Origin: Streptomyces sp. NBC_00289
GTDB lineage: Bacteria; Actinomycetota; Actinomycetes; Streptomycetales; Streptomycetaceae
Reading direction: 5' to 3'
Assembly: GCF_041435115.1 (NCBI RefSeq)
Contig: NZ_CP108046.1
Location: forward strand, 6,758,001-6,822,000
DNA: 64,000 nucleotides
Positions within the stretch are counted from its first letter, which is position 1. Each line of letters starts with the position of its first letter. Below, in pieces: positions 18,953 to 34,131 of this stretch. The notes beneath the pieces are model-generated. The model was not told the DNA's origin, did not search any database, and saw only the letters and a list, made by a program, of their open reading frames with translations. The position numbers and the translations under genes were made by a program.

Positions 18953-19966
18953 GTGGCGCGTGCGATGCTTGTCGCGATGGCCAGGAACGCTGCGAATGAC
19001 GACCCTCTCGCCCCGGTGACGCTTGCCGTGGGCCAGGAGGACCTCCTGCTCGACCGTGCCGTGCGGGAGGTGGTGGTCGCCGCCAGGGCCGCCGATGCCG
19101 ACACGGACGTACGCGATCTGAATCCGGAGCAGTTGCAGCCGGGCACGCTCGCCGAGCTGACCAGTCCCTCGCTCTTCGCGGAGCGCAAGGTCGTCGTCGT
19201 ACGCAACGCGCAGGATCTTTCGGCCGACACGATCAAGGACGTGAAGGCGTATCTCGGGGCGCCCGCCGAGGAGATCACGCTCGTGCTGCTGCACGCGGGC
19301 GCGGCCAAGGGCAAGGGGCTGCTGGACGCCGCGCGCAAGGCGGGGGCGCGGGAGGTGGCGTGCCCGAAGATGACGAAGCCGGCGGACCGGCTGGCCTTCA
19401 CGCGGGGCGAGTTCCGGGCGCTCGGGCGCTCCGCCACACCCGAGGCGTGTCAGGCGCTGGTGGACTCGATCGGAAGCGATCTGCGGGAGTTGGCCTCGGC
19501 GGTCTCCCAGCTGGTCGCGGATGTCGAGGGGACGATCGACGAAGCGGTCGTGGGGCGGTACTACACCGGGCGTGCCGAGGCGTCCAGCTTCACGGTCGCG
19601 GACCGGGCCGTCGAAGGGCGGGCGGCGGAGGCGCTGGAGGCGCTGCGGTGGTCGCTGGCGACCGGGGTGGCGCCGGTGTTGATCACCAGTGCGCTGGCCC
19701 AGGGGGTGCGGGCGATCGGCAAGCTGTCGTCGGCCCGTGGTGGCCGGCCGGCCGACCTCGCGCGTGAGCTCGGGATGCCGCCGTGGAAGATCGACCGGGT
19801 GCGTCAGCAGATGCGGGGATGGACGCCGGACGGCGTCGCCGTCGCGCTGCTGGCGGTGGCCGAGGCGGACGCGGGCGTCAAGGGCGGCGGGGACGACCCC
19901 GAGTACGCCCTGGAGAAGGCCGTCGTCGCGATCGCGCGGGCGGCACGGTCGCGCGGGCGGGCGTAG
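18953..19966 (+). CDS. holA: DNA polymerase III delta subunit
   Basis: HolA is the clamp-loader subunit that opens the beta sliding clamp. The 337-residue protein shows the family order. It has an N-terminal degenerate AAA-like fold without Walker motifs (TLAVGQEDLLLDRAV, SLFAERKVVVVRNA and TLVLLHAG) and a C-terminal helical collar (WSLATGVAPVLITSALAQGVRAI, PPWKIDRVRQQM). GTG at 18953 has GGAG eight bases upstream; ATGs at 18965 and 18977 are alternatives without good ribosome-binding sites. comEA-comEC-holA is a conserved bacterial gene order, and here two genes lie between comEC and holA. Confidence 0.93.
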   Translation: MARAMLVAMARNAANDDPLAPVTLAVGQEDLLLDRAVREVVVAARAADADTDVRDLNPEQLQPGTLAELTSPSLFAERKVVVVRNAQDLSADTIKDVKAYLGAPAEEITLVLLHAGAAKGKGLLDAARKAGAREVACPKMTKPADRLAFTRGEFRALGRSATPEACQALVDSIGSDLRELASAVSQLVADVEGTIDEAVVGRYYTGRAEASSFTVADRAVEGRAAEALEALRWSLATGVAPVLITSALAQGVRAIGKLSSARGGRPADLARELGMPPWKIDRVRQQMRGWTPDGVAVALLAVAEADAGVKGGGDDPEYALEKAVVAIARAARSRGRA

Positions 19967-20119
19967 TACGTACCGGGGGCCGTATCGCGCGGGCCTGCTG
20001 TCCGGACCGCAACAGGTGCCGGTGCCGTGCCTGTGCCGCTCTCGCCTTTGCCTCCTTCGGGGAGGACAATCGTGACTGTCAGCCCGAATCGCCCAGGTAA
20101 TGGAGAGGTGGCGGTGGGT

Positions 20120-20515
20120 ATGGCTGAGCACCCGCACGCAGCGCTCGTTCGAAAGGGTTACGAGGCCTTCTCGCGTGGGGACATGGACACCCTGCGCGGG
20201 CTGATGACGGCGGACGCCACACATCATGTGCCCGGCAGCCACCCCTTGTCGGGTGACTTCAAGGGGCAGGACGCGATGATCGACATGTACGGCCGGCTCT
20301 TCTCGGAGACGGGAGGCACCCTGCGTGTCGACGTCCGGCAGGTGCTCGTGGACGGTCGGGGCCACGCGGTGGCGGTGCACCGTTTCTCCGCCGAGCGCCA
20401 GGGGAAGCGCATGGACGAGACGGGATGCATCGTCTTCCGGATCGTCGGAGACAAGATCAGCGACCTCGACGAGTGCGTCGCGGACATCGACGCGACCAAC
20501 GAATTCTGGTCGTGA
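20120..20515 (+). CDS. SnoaL/NTF2-like protein
   Basis: A 131-residue cone-fold protein (LVRKGYEAFSRGDMDTLRGLM, DATHHVPGSHPLSGDFKG, EFWS) of the SnoaL-like/ketosteroid-isomerase superfamily, often of unknown function. I chose ATG at 20120 because family members usually start here. GTG at 20072 has a stronger GGGGAGG site, but that site lies in a CCTCC/GGAGG hairpin (20051-20065). The stop codon sits in the first unit of a short tandem repeat. No partner gene indicates a substrate. Confidence 0.8.
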   Translation: MAEHPHAALVRKGYEAFSRGDMDTLRGLMTADATHHVPGSHPLSGDFKGQDAMIDMYGRLFSETGGTLRVDVRQVLVDGRGHAVAVHRFSAERQGKRMDETGCIVFRIVGDKISDLDECVADIDATNEFWS

Positions 20516-20618
20516 CGTCAGCAAGCCCTGACGTCAGCAAGCCGTGAGGTTGGCCCTACGTCGGCAAGCCCTGACGTCGGCAAGCCTGACGTGATCAAGC
20601 ACTCACGTCAGCAAGCCG
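20513..20618 (+). repeat. TGACGTCAGCAAGCC tandem repeat
   Basis: About six copies of a 15-16-bp unit, TGACGT(C)AGCAAGCC(C/G), begin at 20513, 20529, 20557, 20572, 20587 and 20602, with one decayed unit at 20545. The array starts inside the SnoaL-like stop codon. TGACGTCA is itself a perfect palindrome. Confidence 0.9.
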
Positions 20619-20646
20619 TCTGGTCGTCCGGGAGGCCGTATGCCGA

Positions 20647-20689
20647 AGGCCCCGGCGCTCGCCCTGGGGAAGGGCGGGTGCCGGGGCCT
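20647..20689. terminator. Bidirectional terminator between the SnoaL-like gene and rpsT
   Basis: AGGCCCCGGC and GCCGGGGCCT form the outer stem, with a nested CGCCCT/AGGGCG inner hairpin. The two flanking genes converge on it. Confidence 0.75.
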
Positions 20690-20816
20690 CGGTTCAAGAG
20701 GATGGATCCGCGCCCGCGTGGCGAACGCAGGCCGCGCGCGGATACCGGGGTGCCGGACGGGAGCGGATGAGAGGGCCCGCTCGATTCCCTCCGGCGATCA
20801 GATCAAGAGATGAGTG

Positions 20817-21083
20817 TCAGCCCTTGAGGGACGCGGCCTTCGCAGCCAGCGCCGACTTCTTGTTGGCAGCCTGGTTCTTGTGGATGACGCCCTTGGAGAC
20901 GGCCTTGTCGAGCTGACGCGCGGCAGCGCGCTGGTACTCGGTGGCCTTCTCGACGTCACCCGCGGCAGCGGCCTCGCGGGCCTTGCGGATCGCGGTCTTC
21001 AGGGAGGACTTGACGGCCTTGTTGCGCAGCCGAGCCTTCTCGTTGGTCTTGATCCGCTTGATCTGGGACTTGATGTTCGCCAC
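20817..21083 (-). CDS. rpsT: 30S ribosomal protein S20
   Basis: An 88-residue protein of the S20 family. It binds 16S rRNA early in 30S assembly. The sequence [20 protein letters not shown] at the start and the helical Lys/Ala-rich body ending [16 protein letters not shown] are diagnostic. GTG start at 21083 with GAGG about eight bases upstream. It is divergent from lepA with about 265 bases between the starts, the usual rpsT/lepA arrangement. The same frame stays open upstream through lepA and the acyl-CoA synthetase only because of GC bias. Confidence 0.97.
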   Translation of the reverse strand: MANIKSQIKRIKTNEKARLRNKAVKSSLKTAIRKAREAAAAGDVEKATEYQRAAARQLDKAVSKGVIHKNQAANKKSALAAKAASLKG

Positions 21084-21347
21084 GAATGAGCCTCTACAGG
21101 TTCTGGCACGGGGCCGCACGGGTCCCGTACCGGTGATTTCTTGGGTTGTGCCTCGTGCTGAGAGGGCATGAGACACAGCCACCCAGGCTACCAGTGGCTC
21201 ATGGGGCAACCCAAACCGGCCGGGGGTCGCCGCCCGGCACCGGCTTGGATCGGGGCAAATCCGTCCCCGCCCTCCGCCCGTGGGACCATGGAGACTACGT
21301 ATCGATCCGACCCGAGGCACAAGGCGCCTCAAGAGACAGGACCCTGC

Positions 21348-23216
<1,869 letters not shown>

Positions 23217-23268
23217 TCGTGGGTAACTGCGGGTAACCGTGTCCTGCCCGGCGAAATCCGGCGCAACG

Positions 23269-23300
23269 GGGGCCCGTCGTGCGAAAGTGCGACGGGCCCC
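23269..23300 (+). terminator. Terminator after lepA
   Basis: GGGGCCCGTCG and CGACGGGCCCC form an 11-bp stem around a GAAAG-containing loop. Confidence 0.75.
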
Positions 23301-23462
23301 TACGCGTGCGTAGCGTCGCTCTCTGTAGGAAGTGACAGGCCGCGGCCTCTTACGCACCGGCCGGTCGGGCTTTAACCTGATCCCCTGCTCGATAGTTACT
23401 CGCGAGTTAAACAACAGCCGCAATTGAGCCAGCCGCACCGTCGCGGGGCCCCGGAGGATGTC

Positions 23463-25337
23463 GTGAGCGACACACAGACCCTGATCGAGAACCGCCCGCC
23501 GACCGTGGCGGCCCTCTTCCTGGAGCGCGTGGCGGCCACACCGGACGCGGAGGCATACCGCTATCCCGTGCCTCCGGCCTCCGGTGAGGGGCCAGACGAC
23601 TGGAAGTCGTTGACCTGGGGCCAGGCCGCCGAGCGGGTCTACGCCATCGCCGCCGGCCTGATCGAACTGGGGGTGGGGTCGGAGCAGCGGGTCGCGCTCG
23701 CCTCCTCCACCCGGGTCGAGTGGATCCTCGCCGACCTGGGCATCCTGTGCGCCGGGGCGGCCACCACCACGGTCTATCCGCAGACCAACGCCGACGAGTC
23801 CGCCTTCATCCTCGCCGACTCGGACAGCCGGGTGCTGATCGCCGAGGACGCGGCCCAGGTCGCCAAGGCGCGCGAGAAGCGCGGTGAGCTGCCCGACCTC
23901 ACCCATGTCGTCGTCATCGACCCGGCCGGCGTCGAGACCGACGACTGGGTGCTCACGCTCGCCGAGCTGGAGCAGCGCGGTGCCGCGTACCTGGAGAAGA
24001 ACCCGGACCTGATCAAGGAGCGGGTCGGCGCGATCACCAAGGACCAGCTCGCGACGCTCATCTACACCTCCGGCACCACCGGCCGCCCCAAGGGCGTCCG
24101 CCTGCCCCACGACAACTGGTCGTACATGGCGAAGGCCACCGCCGCGACCGGGCTGATCAGCGCCGACGACGTGCAGTACCTGTGGCTGCCGCTCGCGCAC
24201 GTCTTCGGCAAGGTGCTCACCTCCGGCCAGATCGAGGTGGGACACGTCACCGCCGTCGACGGCCGGGTCGACAAGATCATCGAGAACCTGCCGGTCGTCG
24301 AGCCGACGTACATGGCGGCCGTGCCGCGCATCTTCGAGAAGGTCTACAACGGGGTCGCGGCCAAGGCCCGGGCCGGCGGCGGCGCCAAGTACAAGATCTT
24401 CCAGTGGGCCGCGGACGTCGCCCGCGAGTACGCGAAGGTCACCCAGGACAACTTCCGGCGCACCGGTACGGCCTCGGCGCCGTTCGGCCTGAGCGCCCGG
24501 CACAAGGTCGCCGACGCCCTGGTCTTCTCCAAGATCCGCGAGGCCTTCGGCGGCAACCTGCGCGCCTGCGTCTCCGGCTCCGCCGCCCTCGCGCCCGACA
24601 TCGGCTACTTCTTCGCCGGCGCCGGCATCCACATCCTCGAGGGCTACGGCCTCACCGAGTCCTCCGCGGCCTCCTTCGTGAACCCGGGCGAGGCCTACCG
24701 CACCGGCACGGTCGGCAAGCCGCTGCCCGGCACCGAGGTGCGGATCGCGGACGACGGCGAGATCCTGCTGCGCGGCCCCGGCATCATGGAGGGCTACCAC
24801 GGGCTGCCCGAGAAGACCGCCGAGGTCCTGGAGTCCGACGGCTGGTTCCACACGGGTGACATCGGCGAGCTGTCGCCCGACGGCTACCTGCGGATCACCG
24901 ACCGCAAGAAGGACCTCATCAAGACGTCCGGCGGCAAGTACATCGCGCCCGCCGAGGTCGAGGGGCAGTTCAAGGCGGTGTGCCCGTACGTCTCGAACAT
25001 CCTCGTGCACGGCGCCGACCGGAACTTCTGCACCGCGCTCATCGCGCTCGACGAGCCGTCGATCCTCGACTGGGCGAAGGACAACGGGCTGGCGGACAGG
25101 TCGTACGCCGACGTCGTCGCCGCGCCCGCGACGGTCGCCCTCGTCGAGGGATACGTCAAGGAACTCAACGAGGGCCTGCAGCGCTGGCAGACGATCAAGA
25201 AGTTCCGGCTGCTGCCCCGGGACCTCGACGTCGAGCACGGCGAGATCACGCCGAGCCTGAAGCTGAAGCGGCCGGTGGTCGAGCGGGAGTACAAGTACCT
25301 GATCGAGGAGATGTACGCGGGCTCGCGCGAGGCGTAG
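23463..25337 (+). CDS. Long-chain fatty acid-CoA ligase (AMP-binding)
   Basis: A 624-residue enzyme activating fatty acids as acyl-AMP, then acyl-CoA. The P-loop-like motif is [12 protein letters not shown] (around residue 201). Other signatures are GYGLTESSA, the aspartate-bearing GWFHTGDIG and the hinge [14 protein letters not shown]. It resembles FadD15-type ligases with the inserted segment after the middle AMP motif. GTG at 23463 has GGAGG at the right distance. It stands alone between lepA and the convergent receiver gene. Beta-oxidation or lipid synthesis are both possible. Confidence 0.93.
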   Translation: MSDTQTLIENRPPTVAALFLERVAATPDAEAYRYPVPPASGEGPDDWKSLTWGQAAERVYAIAAGLIELGVGSEQRVALASSTRVEWILADLGILCAGAATTTVYPQTNADESAFILADSDSRVLIAEDAAQVAKAREKRGELPDLTHVVVIDPAGVETDDWVLTLAELEQRGAAYLEKNPDLIKERVGAITKDQLATLIYTSGTTGRPKGVRLPHDNWSYMAKATAATGLISADDVQYLWLPLAHVFGKVLTSGQIEVGHVTAVDGRVDKIIENLPVVEPTYMAAVPRIFEKVYNGVAAKARAGGGAKYKIFQWAADVAREYAKVTQDNFRRTGTASAPFGLSARHKVADALVFSKIREAFGGNLRACVSGSAALAPDIGYFFAGAGIHILEGYGLTESSAASFVNPGEAYRTGTVGKPLPGTEVRIADDGEILLRGPGIMEGYHGLPEKTAEVLESDGWFHTGDIGELSPDGYLRITDRKKDLIKTSGGKYIAPAEVEGQFKAVCPYVSNILVHGADRNFCTALIALDEPSILDWAKDNGLADRSYADVVAAPATVALVEGYVKELNEGLQRWQTIKKFRLLPRDLDVEHGEITPSLKLKRPVVEREYKYLIEEMYAGSREA

Positions 25338-25382
25338 AAGGCGGCGGGGGACCGCCGGTGACCGTCCGTCCGTCGTGGCCCG

Positions 25383-25401
25383 TCGCGCGGTTCCCCGCGC
25401 C
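25383..25401. repeat. Short dispersed Streptomyces-type element
   Basis: TCGCGCGGTTCCCCGCGCC closely resembles a short GC-rich element (GCGCAGTTCCCCGCGCC type) that I recognise as frequent between Streptomyces genes. It lies between two convergent genes. Confidence 0.5.
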
Positions 25402-25406
25402 GCGGG

Positions 25407-25982
25407 TCAGGACGGGCGTCCCCGGCTCACCAGGTGGCGCAGTTCCCTGATCTGCGCGCGCATCGCCGTCAGGTCCGGAGGATCGCTGCCGGCCAGCCGG
25501 TCCTCCAGCTCCGCCAGCAGGATGCCTATCTCGCCGTTCTCCCCGTGCTGCCGGGACAGCAGGCGTTCGAGTTGGCGGCTCTTGCGGTGCAGTTCGAGGA
25601 AGACGCTGACCTTGGCCCTGAGCACCCAGGGGTCGAAGGGCTTGGTCAGATAGTCGGCGGCGCCGGTCGCGTAGCCGCGGAAGGCGTAGCCGGAGTCGTC
25701 CTCGGCACCGGTCAGGAAGATGATCGGGACGTCCTTGGTCTGGTCGAGCCGTTTGATGTTGGCGGCGGTCTCGAAGCCGTCCATGCCCGGCATGCGGACG
25801 TCGAGCAGCACCAGGGCGAACCGCCGGCGCAGCAGCGCCTTCATCGCCTCCTCGCCCGAACGTGCGCGGACGAGCGGCTCGTTGAGGGACCCCAGGACGG
25901 CCTCCAGCGCGATCAGGTTGTCCTCCATGTCGTCGACCAGGAGGATGCTGGCGCGCTCGTCGGTCGTTTCCTCAGCGCTCAT
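25407..25982 (-). CDS. Receiver-domain protein with C-terminal coiled coil
   Basis: A 191-residue response regulator. Residues 12-130 form a receiver with the acidic pair VDDME, phosphoacceptor Asp in LLDVRMPGMDG, Thr in FLTG and Lys in LTKPFD. The remainder is a short coiled coil with Glu/Leu/Arg repeats and no DNA-binding domain. It starts 12 bases after the stop of the hybrid kinase and is surely its co-transcribed partner. I infer that it acts as a phosphorelay or protein-interaction element rather than a transcription factor. Confidence 0.9.
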   Translation of the reverse strand: MSAEETTDERASILLVDDMEDNLIALEAVLGSLNEPLVRARSGEEAMKALLRRRFALVLLDVRMPGMDGFETAANIKRLDQTKDVPIIFLTGAEDDSGYAFRGYATGAADYLTKPFDPWVLRAKVSVFLELHRKSRQLERLLSRQHGENGEIGILLAELEDRLAGSDPPDLTAMRAQIRELRHLVSRGRPS

Positions 25983-25994
25983 GGTGACTGTGCC

Positions 25995-30140
<4,146 letters not shown>

Positions 30141-30242
30141 GGCGGCCCACTTCGGTAACTCGGCGCTTATGGGCGGGGCCAGTCTGTCACTCTGTCGCCA
30201 TCGACTGAGGTGTATTCGTCCGAACCGTTCGGGGAGCTGTCC

Positions 30243-32543
30243 ATGGGGGCCATTCCGGCGCAACGGGAGACCGCCGCCCGTGCCTCTGATGTGCCTGGGA
30301 GCGAGAGCGCGGCTCACACCGGCGCGCCCGCGCAAGCCTCCGACGCGCCCGCGCACGACACGGATGCGCCCGCGCACGAAGGTGAGGGTGCGGTGTCCGG
30401 GAAGGACGGTGCCGCGTCCGCGCACGAGGGTGCGGTGTCCGGGATTGACGGCGCCGCGTCCGCGTACGAAGGTGCGGCGTCTGCCCACGAGGGCGCCGCG
30501 TCCGCGTACGCGGGTGCCGCGTCCCGGTACGACGGTGCCGCGCCCGGACGGAACCGTCCGCACGACGAAGCCTCCGCGGGACGCGAAGCACCAGGGTCAC
30601 GGGAGGTACCGGCGTCACGGGAAGTACCCGCCTCACGCGAAGCGTCCGCGCAACCCCCCGTCCGCGCCGAGGCGCAGGCCGCGCTGTCCGGTAGTCCGGA
30701 TGCGCCGGGCGTCGCCCGTGCGCTCGTGCGGGCCGCGCTCACCGAGTGGGCCGAGCGGGGCCTGCCCGGTACACAGCACCTCACCGGCCGTCTCGCCGAC
30801 GACGCCGTGGTGGCCGTCAGTGAACTCGTCACCAACGCCGTCGTGCACGCGGGTACCGACGTCGAGCTCGGCTGGCGGCTGGAGGCGGACACCGGTGCCC
30901 TCGTCGTCGAGGTCGCCGACCACCACCCCTCCCGCGCTCCGCGCGGCGCCGACCCCGAACCGCCGTACGAGACACCGGAGTACGGGCGCGGCCTGCGGCT
31001 CGTGGCCGCGCTCGCCGAGTCTTGGGGCATCACCTACCGCACGGGCGCCAAGACGGTGTGGGCGCGGCTGCCCGCCGAGGGACGGACGGCAGGCGACGCG
31101 AAGGTGGCGTACGTCGGCGAACGGGCGCTACGGCGTGGCCTGCACGTCGCCGGCATCCTCGCGCCGGAACCGCTGCGCGCCGAGCAGGACCGGGAATGGC
31201 TCGACCGCGGCGCCCTGTCGTTCCTCGCCGAGGCCTCCGACCTGCTCGCCGGACAGCTCGACGAGAACCTGGTCGCCGCCCTCGCCGGACAGCTGATCGT
31301 GCCGCGGCTGGCCGACTGGTGCGCGGTGTGGATGGAGGACGAGGTCATGGGGCGCTGGGGGTCGCCCGGCTCGGGCGAGGCCGAGGGCTCGGGAGGCTGG
31401 GGAGAGAGCGGCGGGTTCGCCCCCGGGCCGCGGCTGGCCCGCGTCTGGCACGGCAGCGAGAACCGGATCGAGGAGCTGCGCCGGGCCCTGGAGAAGGACC
31501 CGCCGGGCCCGCCCGACGGCTTACGCTCCGGCCCCGTCCCCTTCCCGTGGCCCGGTGAGGCGCTCGGCCCGCACGGAACCCACGGCTCCGCGCTCGCCTA
31601 CCGGCTCATCGCCGGGGGCCGCCCGCTGGGCACCCTGGTCATCGGTCGGGCGGGCCTGCTGCGCTTCCCCGACGAGATCACCGGCCTCGTCGAGGACCTC
31701 GGTCGCCGGGTGGCGCTCGCCATCGGCGCGGCCCGCCAGTACGCCCGGCAGGCCACCATCAGTGCCGTGCTCCAGCGAGGGCTGCTGCCCGGGGCCGTGG
31801 CGGAGATACCCGGGATGCGCAGCGCCCTGGTCTACGAGCCGTGCGACAAGGGCGGACCGAGCGGCGACTTCTACGACCTCTTCCCGGGGGGCGACGGCCG
31901 TTGGTGCTTCGCCCTGGGCGACGTCCAGGGCAAGGGTCCCGAGGCCGCGGTCGTCATCGGCCTCGCCAGGCCCTGGCTGCGGCTGCTGGCCCGCGAGGGC
32001 TACCGCGTCGCGGACGTCCTCGACCGCCTCAACCAGCTGCTCCTCGACGACGCGACCGAGGCGGCGGACGCGGCGGCCCGCGCGCTGGTGGCCGCCGGCG
32101 GCGGCCCGGTCCATCCCGGCGACGGGCCCCAGAACCGTTTCCTCTCGCTCCTCTACGGCGAGCTGGTCCCCTTCGAGGGCGGGGTGCGCTGCACCCTCGC
32201 CTCCGCCGGGCATCCGCTGCCGCTGCTCCTCGGCGCGGCCGGCGAGGTCTCCGCGGCCGCGCGGCCGCAGACCCTCCTCGGAGTGGTCGAGGACGAGACG
32301 TACACCAGCGAGACGTTCGTGCTGCGCCCCGGCGACAGCCTGCTGTGCGTGACCGACGGCGTCACGGAGCGCCGCTCGGGCTCGCGCCAGTTCGACGACG
32401 GGGACGGCCTCGCGGCGGCGCTCACGGGCTGCGCCGGGCTGAGCGCCCAGCTGATCGCGGAGCGCATCAAGCACCTGGTGCACGACTTCGGCGCGCGGCC
32501 ACCGGAGGACGACCTCGCGCTCCTGGTACTCCAGGCCGAGTGA
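30243..32543 (+). CDS. HATPase-GAF-PP2C (SpoIIE-type) phosphatase
   Basis: A 766-residue regulator. Residues 1-150 are low complexity. Residues 155-270 form an RsbW-like ATPase (VSELVTNAVVHAG N-box; YGRGLRLVAALAESWG). The middle (about 300-500) is a GAF-like sensor. Residues 513-766 are a PP2C domain with metal-binding GDFYD, GDVQGKGPEAA, TDGVTER and PEDDLALLVL, so it looks active. Such proteins set anti-sigma/anti-anti-sigma networks by combined kinase and phosphatase activity. ATG at 30243 has GGGGAG six bases upstream; GTG 30210 is possible. It is divergent from the poly-HAMP kinase with about 100 bp between, suggesting shared control. Confidence 0.88.
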   Translation: MGAIPAQRETAARASDVPGSESAAHTGAPAQASDAPAHDTDAPAHEGEGAVSGKDGAASAHEGAVSGIDGAASAYEGAASAHEGAASAYAGAASRYDGAAPGRNRPHDEASAGREAPGSREVPASREVPASREASAQPPVRAEAQAALSGSPDAPGVARALVRAALTEWAERGLPGTQHLTGRLADDAVVAVSELVTNAVVHAGTDVELGWRLEADTGALVVEVADHHPSRAPRGADPEPPYETPEYGRGLRLVAALAESWGITYRTGAKTVWARLPAEGRTAGDAKVAYVGERALRRGLHVAGILAPEPLRAEQDREWLDRGALSFLAEASDLLAGQLDENLVAALAGQLIVPRLADWCAVWMEDEVMGRWGSPGSGEAEGSGGWGESGGFAPGPRLARVWHGSENRIEELRRALEKDPPGPPDGLRSGPVPFPWPGEALGPHGTHGSALAYRLIAGGRPLGTLVIGRAGLLRFPDEITGLVEDLGRRVALAIGAARQYARQATISAVLQRGLLPGAVAEIPGMRSALVYEPCDKGGPSGDFYDLFPGGDGRWCFALGDVQGKGPEAAVVIGLARPWLRLLAREGYRVADVLDRLNQLLLDDATEAADAAARALVAAGGGPVHPGDGPQNRFLSLLYGELVPFEGGVRCTLASAGHPLPLLLGAAGEVSAAARPQTLLGVVEDETYTSETFVLRPGDSLLCVTDGVTERRSGSRQFDDGDGLAAALTGCAGLSAQLIAERIKHLVHDFGARPPEDDLALLVLQAE
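30387..30533 (+). repeat. 21-bp repeat array in the PP2C gene
   Basis: Seven 21-bp units encode heptapeptides of the type GAASAYE or GAVSGKD at residues 49-97 of the phosphatase. Units alternate in the first four copies. The frame is preserved. Confidence 0.88.
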
Positions 32544-32557
32544 CGACGGCGCCGCAT

Positions 32558-32611
32558 GCTGCCGCTGCCGCTGCCGCTGCCGCTGCCGCTGCCGCTGCCG
32601 CTGCCGCTGCC
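32558..32611 (+). repeat. Hexanucleotide microsatellite (GCTGCC)9
   Basis: Nine perfect GCTGCC units lie in the gap between the PP2C stop and hemW. They are not in a supported coding region. Confidence 0.97.
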
Positions 32612-32744
32612 CGCGCGGACGGCTGCGTCTCGGCTCCGGCATCGGAGCCCGCCGTACCGGCCGTACCAAGGCGACCGCCCCGTCCGGCGGCCCTCCGGTG
32701 TCGGTCGGGACGGGAACGCCGGCGGGTGCTGGACAATGGAGGGC

Positions 32745-33977
32745 ATGCCTTCCGCACTCCCCGACGGTGAGCCCGTCCCCGACGACGGCGCGCTGCCCGC
32801 GACCGCGCTCGCCGGGTCCGCCGACCGCCCCCTCGGGTTCTATCTGCACGTCCCCTACTGCGCGACCCGCTGCGGCTACTGCGACTTCAACACCTACACG
32901 GCGACGGAGCTGCGCGGCACGGGCGGGGTCCTCGCCTCCCGCGACAACTACGCGGACACCGTGATCGACGAGATCCGCCTGGCCCGCAAGATCCTCGGTG
33001 ACGACCCGCGCCCGGTCCGTACGGTCTTCGTCGGCGGCGGTACGCCCACCCTGCTGGCCGCCGGCGACCTCGTACGGATGCTGCGGTCGATCCGCGAGGA
33101 GTTCGGGCTGGCCGAGGACGCGGAGGTGACGACGGAGGCGAACCCGGAGTCGGTCGACCCGTCGTATCTCGCGGCCCTGCGGAACGGCGGCTTCAACCGG
33201 ATCTCCTTCGGCATGCAGAGCGCGAAGCAGCACGTGCTGGACATCCTGGACCGCACGCACACGCCGGGGCGCCCCGAGGCGTGCGTGGCGGAGGCCCGTG
33301 CGGCGGGCTTCGAGCACGTGAACCTCGACCTGATCTACGGCACCCCCGGCGAGTCCGACGACGACTGGCGGGCCTCGCTGGAGGCGGCGCTCGGCGCCGG
33401 GCCCGACCACGTCTCGGCGTACGCCCTGATCGTCGAGGAGGGCACCGGGCTCGCCCGCCGTATCCGCCGGGGCGAGGTCCCCATGACGGACGACGACGTC
33501 CACGCCGACCGCTACCTGATCGCCGAGGAACTGCTGTCGGCGGCCGGCTACGACTGGTACGAGGTGTCGAACTGGGCGACCTCGGACGCGGGCCGCTGCC
33601 TGCACAACGAGCTCTACTGGCGCGGCGCCGACTGGTGGGGCGCGGGTCCCGGCGCCCACAGCCACGTGGGCGGGGTGCGCTGGTGGAACGTGAAGCATCC
33701 GGGGGCGTACGCGGCCGCGCTGGCGTCGGGGCGCTCACCCGGCGCCGGGCGCGAGGTCCTCTCCGCGGAGGACCGGCGCGTGGAGCGGATCCTGCTGGAG
33801 CTGCGGCTGCGGGAGGGCGTTCCGCTGTCGCTCCTGCACGAGCGGGGGCTCGCCGCGGCGGGCCGGGCGCTGTCCGACGGACTGCTGCAGCGGCGGCCGT
33901 ACGACGAGGGTGCCGCGGTCCTCACCCTGCGCGGGCGGCTGCTGGCGGACGCGGTGGTCAGGGACCTGGTGGACTGA
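32745..33977 (+). CDS. hemW: Radical SAM heme chaperone HemW
   Basis: A 410-residue HemN-like protein. The radical-SAM cluster motif is CATRCGYC, in LHVPYCATRCGYCDFNTY, and is followed by FVGGGTPTLL and EANPES. It lacks the extended N-terminus of true anaerobic coproporphyrinogen oxidase, so the family reading is HemW, a heme-binding chaperone. Some annotations still call it HemN. ATG at 32745 gives the usual start; ATG at 32736 is an alternative. hrcA-dnaJ lie about 3.4 kb downstream, the hemW-hrcA-dnaJ neighbourhood common in actinobacteria. Its stop codon lies inside a 46-bp repeat. Confidence 0.93.
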   Translation: MPSALPDGEPVPDDGALPATALAGSADRPLGFYLHVPYCATRCGYCDFNTYTATELRGTGGVLASRDNYADTVIDEIRLARKILGDDPRPVRTVFVGGGTPTLLAAGDLVRMLRSIREEFGLAEDAEVTTEANPESVDPSYLAALRNGGFNRISFGMQSAKQHVLDILDRTHTPGRPEACVAEARAAGFEHVNLDLIYGTPGESDDDWRASLEAALGAGPDHVSAYALIVEEGTGLARRIRRGEVPMTDDDVHADRYLIAEELLSAAGYDWYEVSNWATSDAGRCLHNELYWRGADWWGAGPGAHSHVGGVRWWNVKHPGAYAAALASGRSPGAGREVLSAEDRRVERILLELRLREGVPLSLLHERGLAAAGRALSDGLLQRRPYDEGAAVLTLRGRLLADAVVRDLVD

Positions 33978-34061
33978 TACCGGGTCCGATCGACGCCTGG
34001 CGGACCGACGTCTGGTGGACTGATACCGGGTCCGCTCGACACCTGGCGGACCGACGTCTGG
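33970..34061 (+). repeat. 46-bp direct repeat over the hemW stop codon
   Basis: Two 46-bp copies start at 33970 and 34016 and differ at two positions. A further partial match (CGGACCGACACCCGG) follows. The hemW stop TGA is in copy 1. Confidence 0.92.
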
Positions 34062-34131
34062 CGGACCGACACCCGGTGGAGTGACCTGAGCGGGGCTGTC
34101 GCGGGGCGGTCGGTCGCCCCGCCGCTCCGAA

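Noticed and set aside
32556..32744. Protein-coding extension of hemW through the (GCTGCC)9 repeat.
   Set aside because: The frame is open, but it would give Leu-Pro repeats without a ribosome-binding site. The standard HemW start lies downstream.
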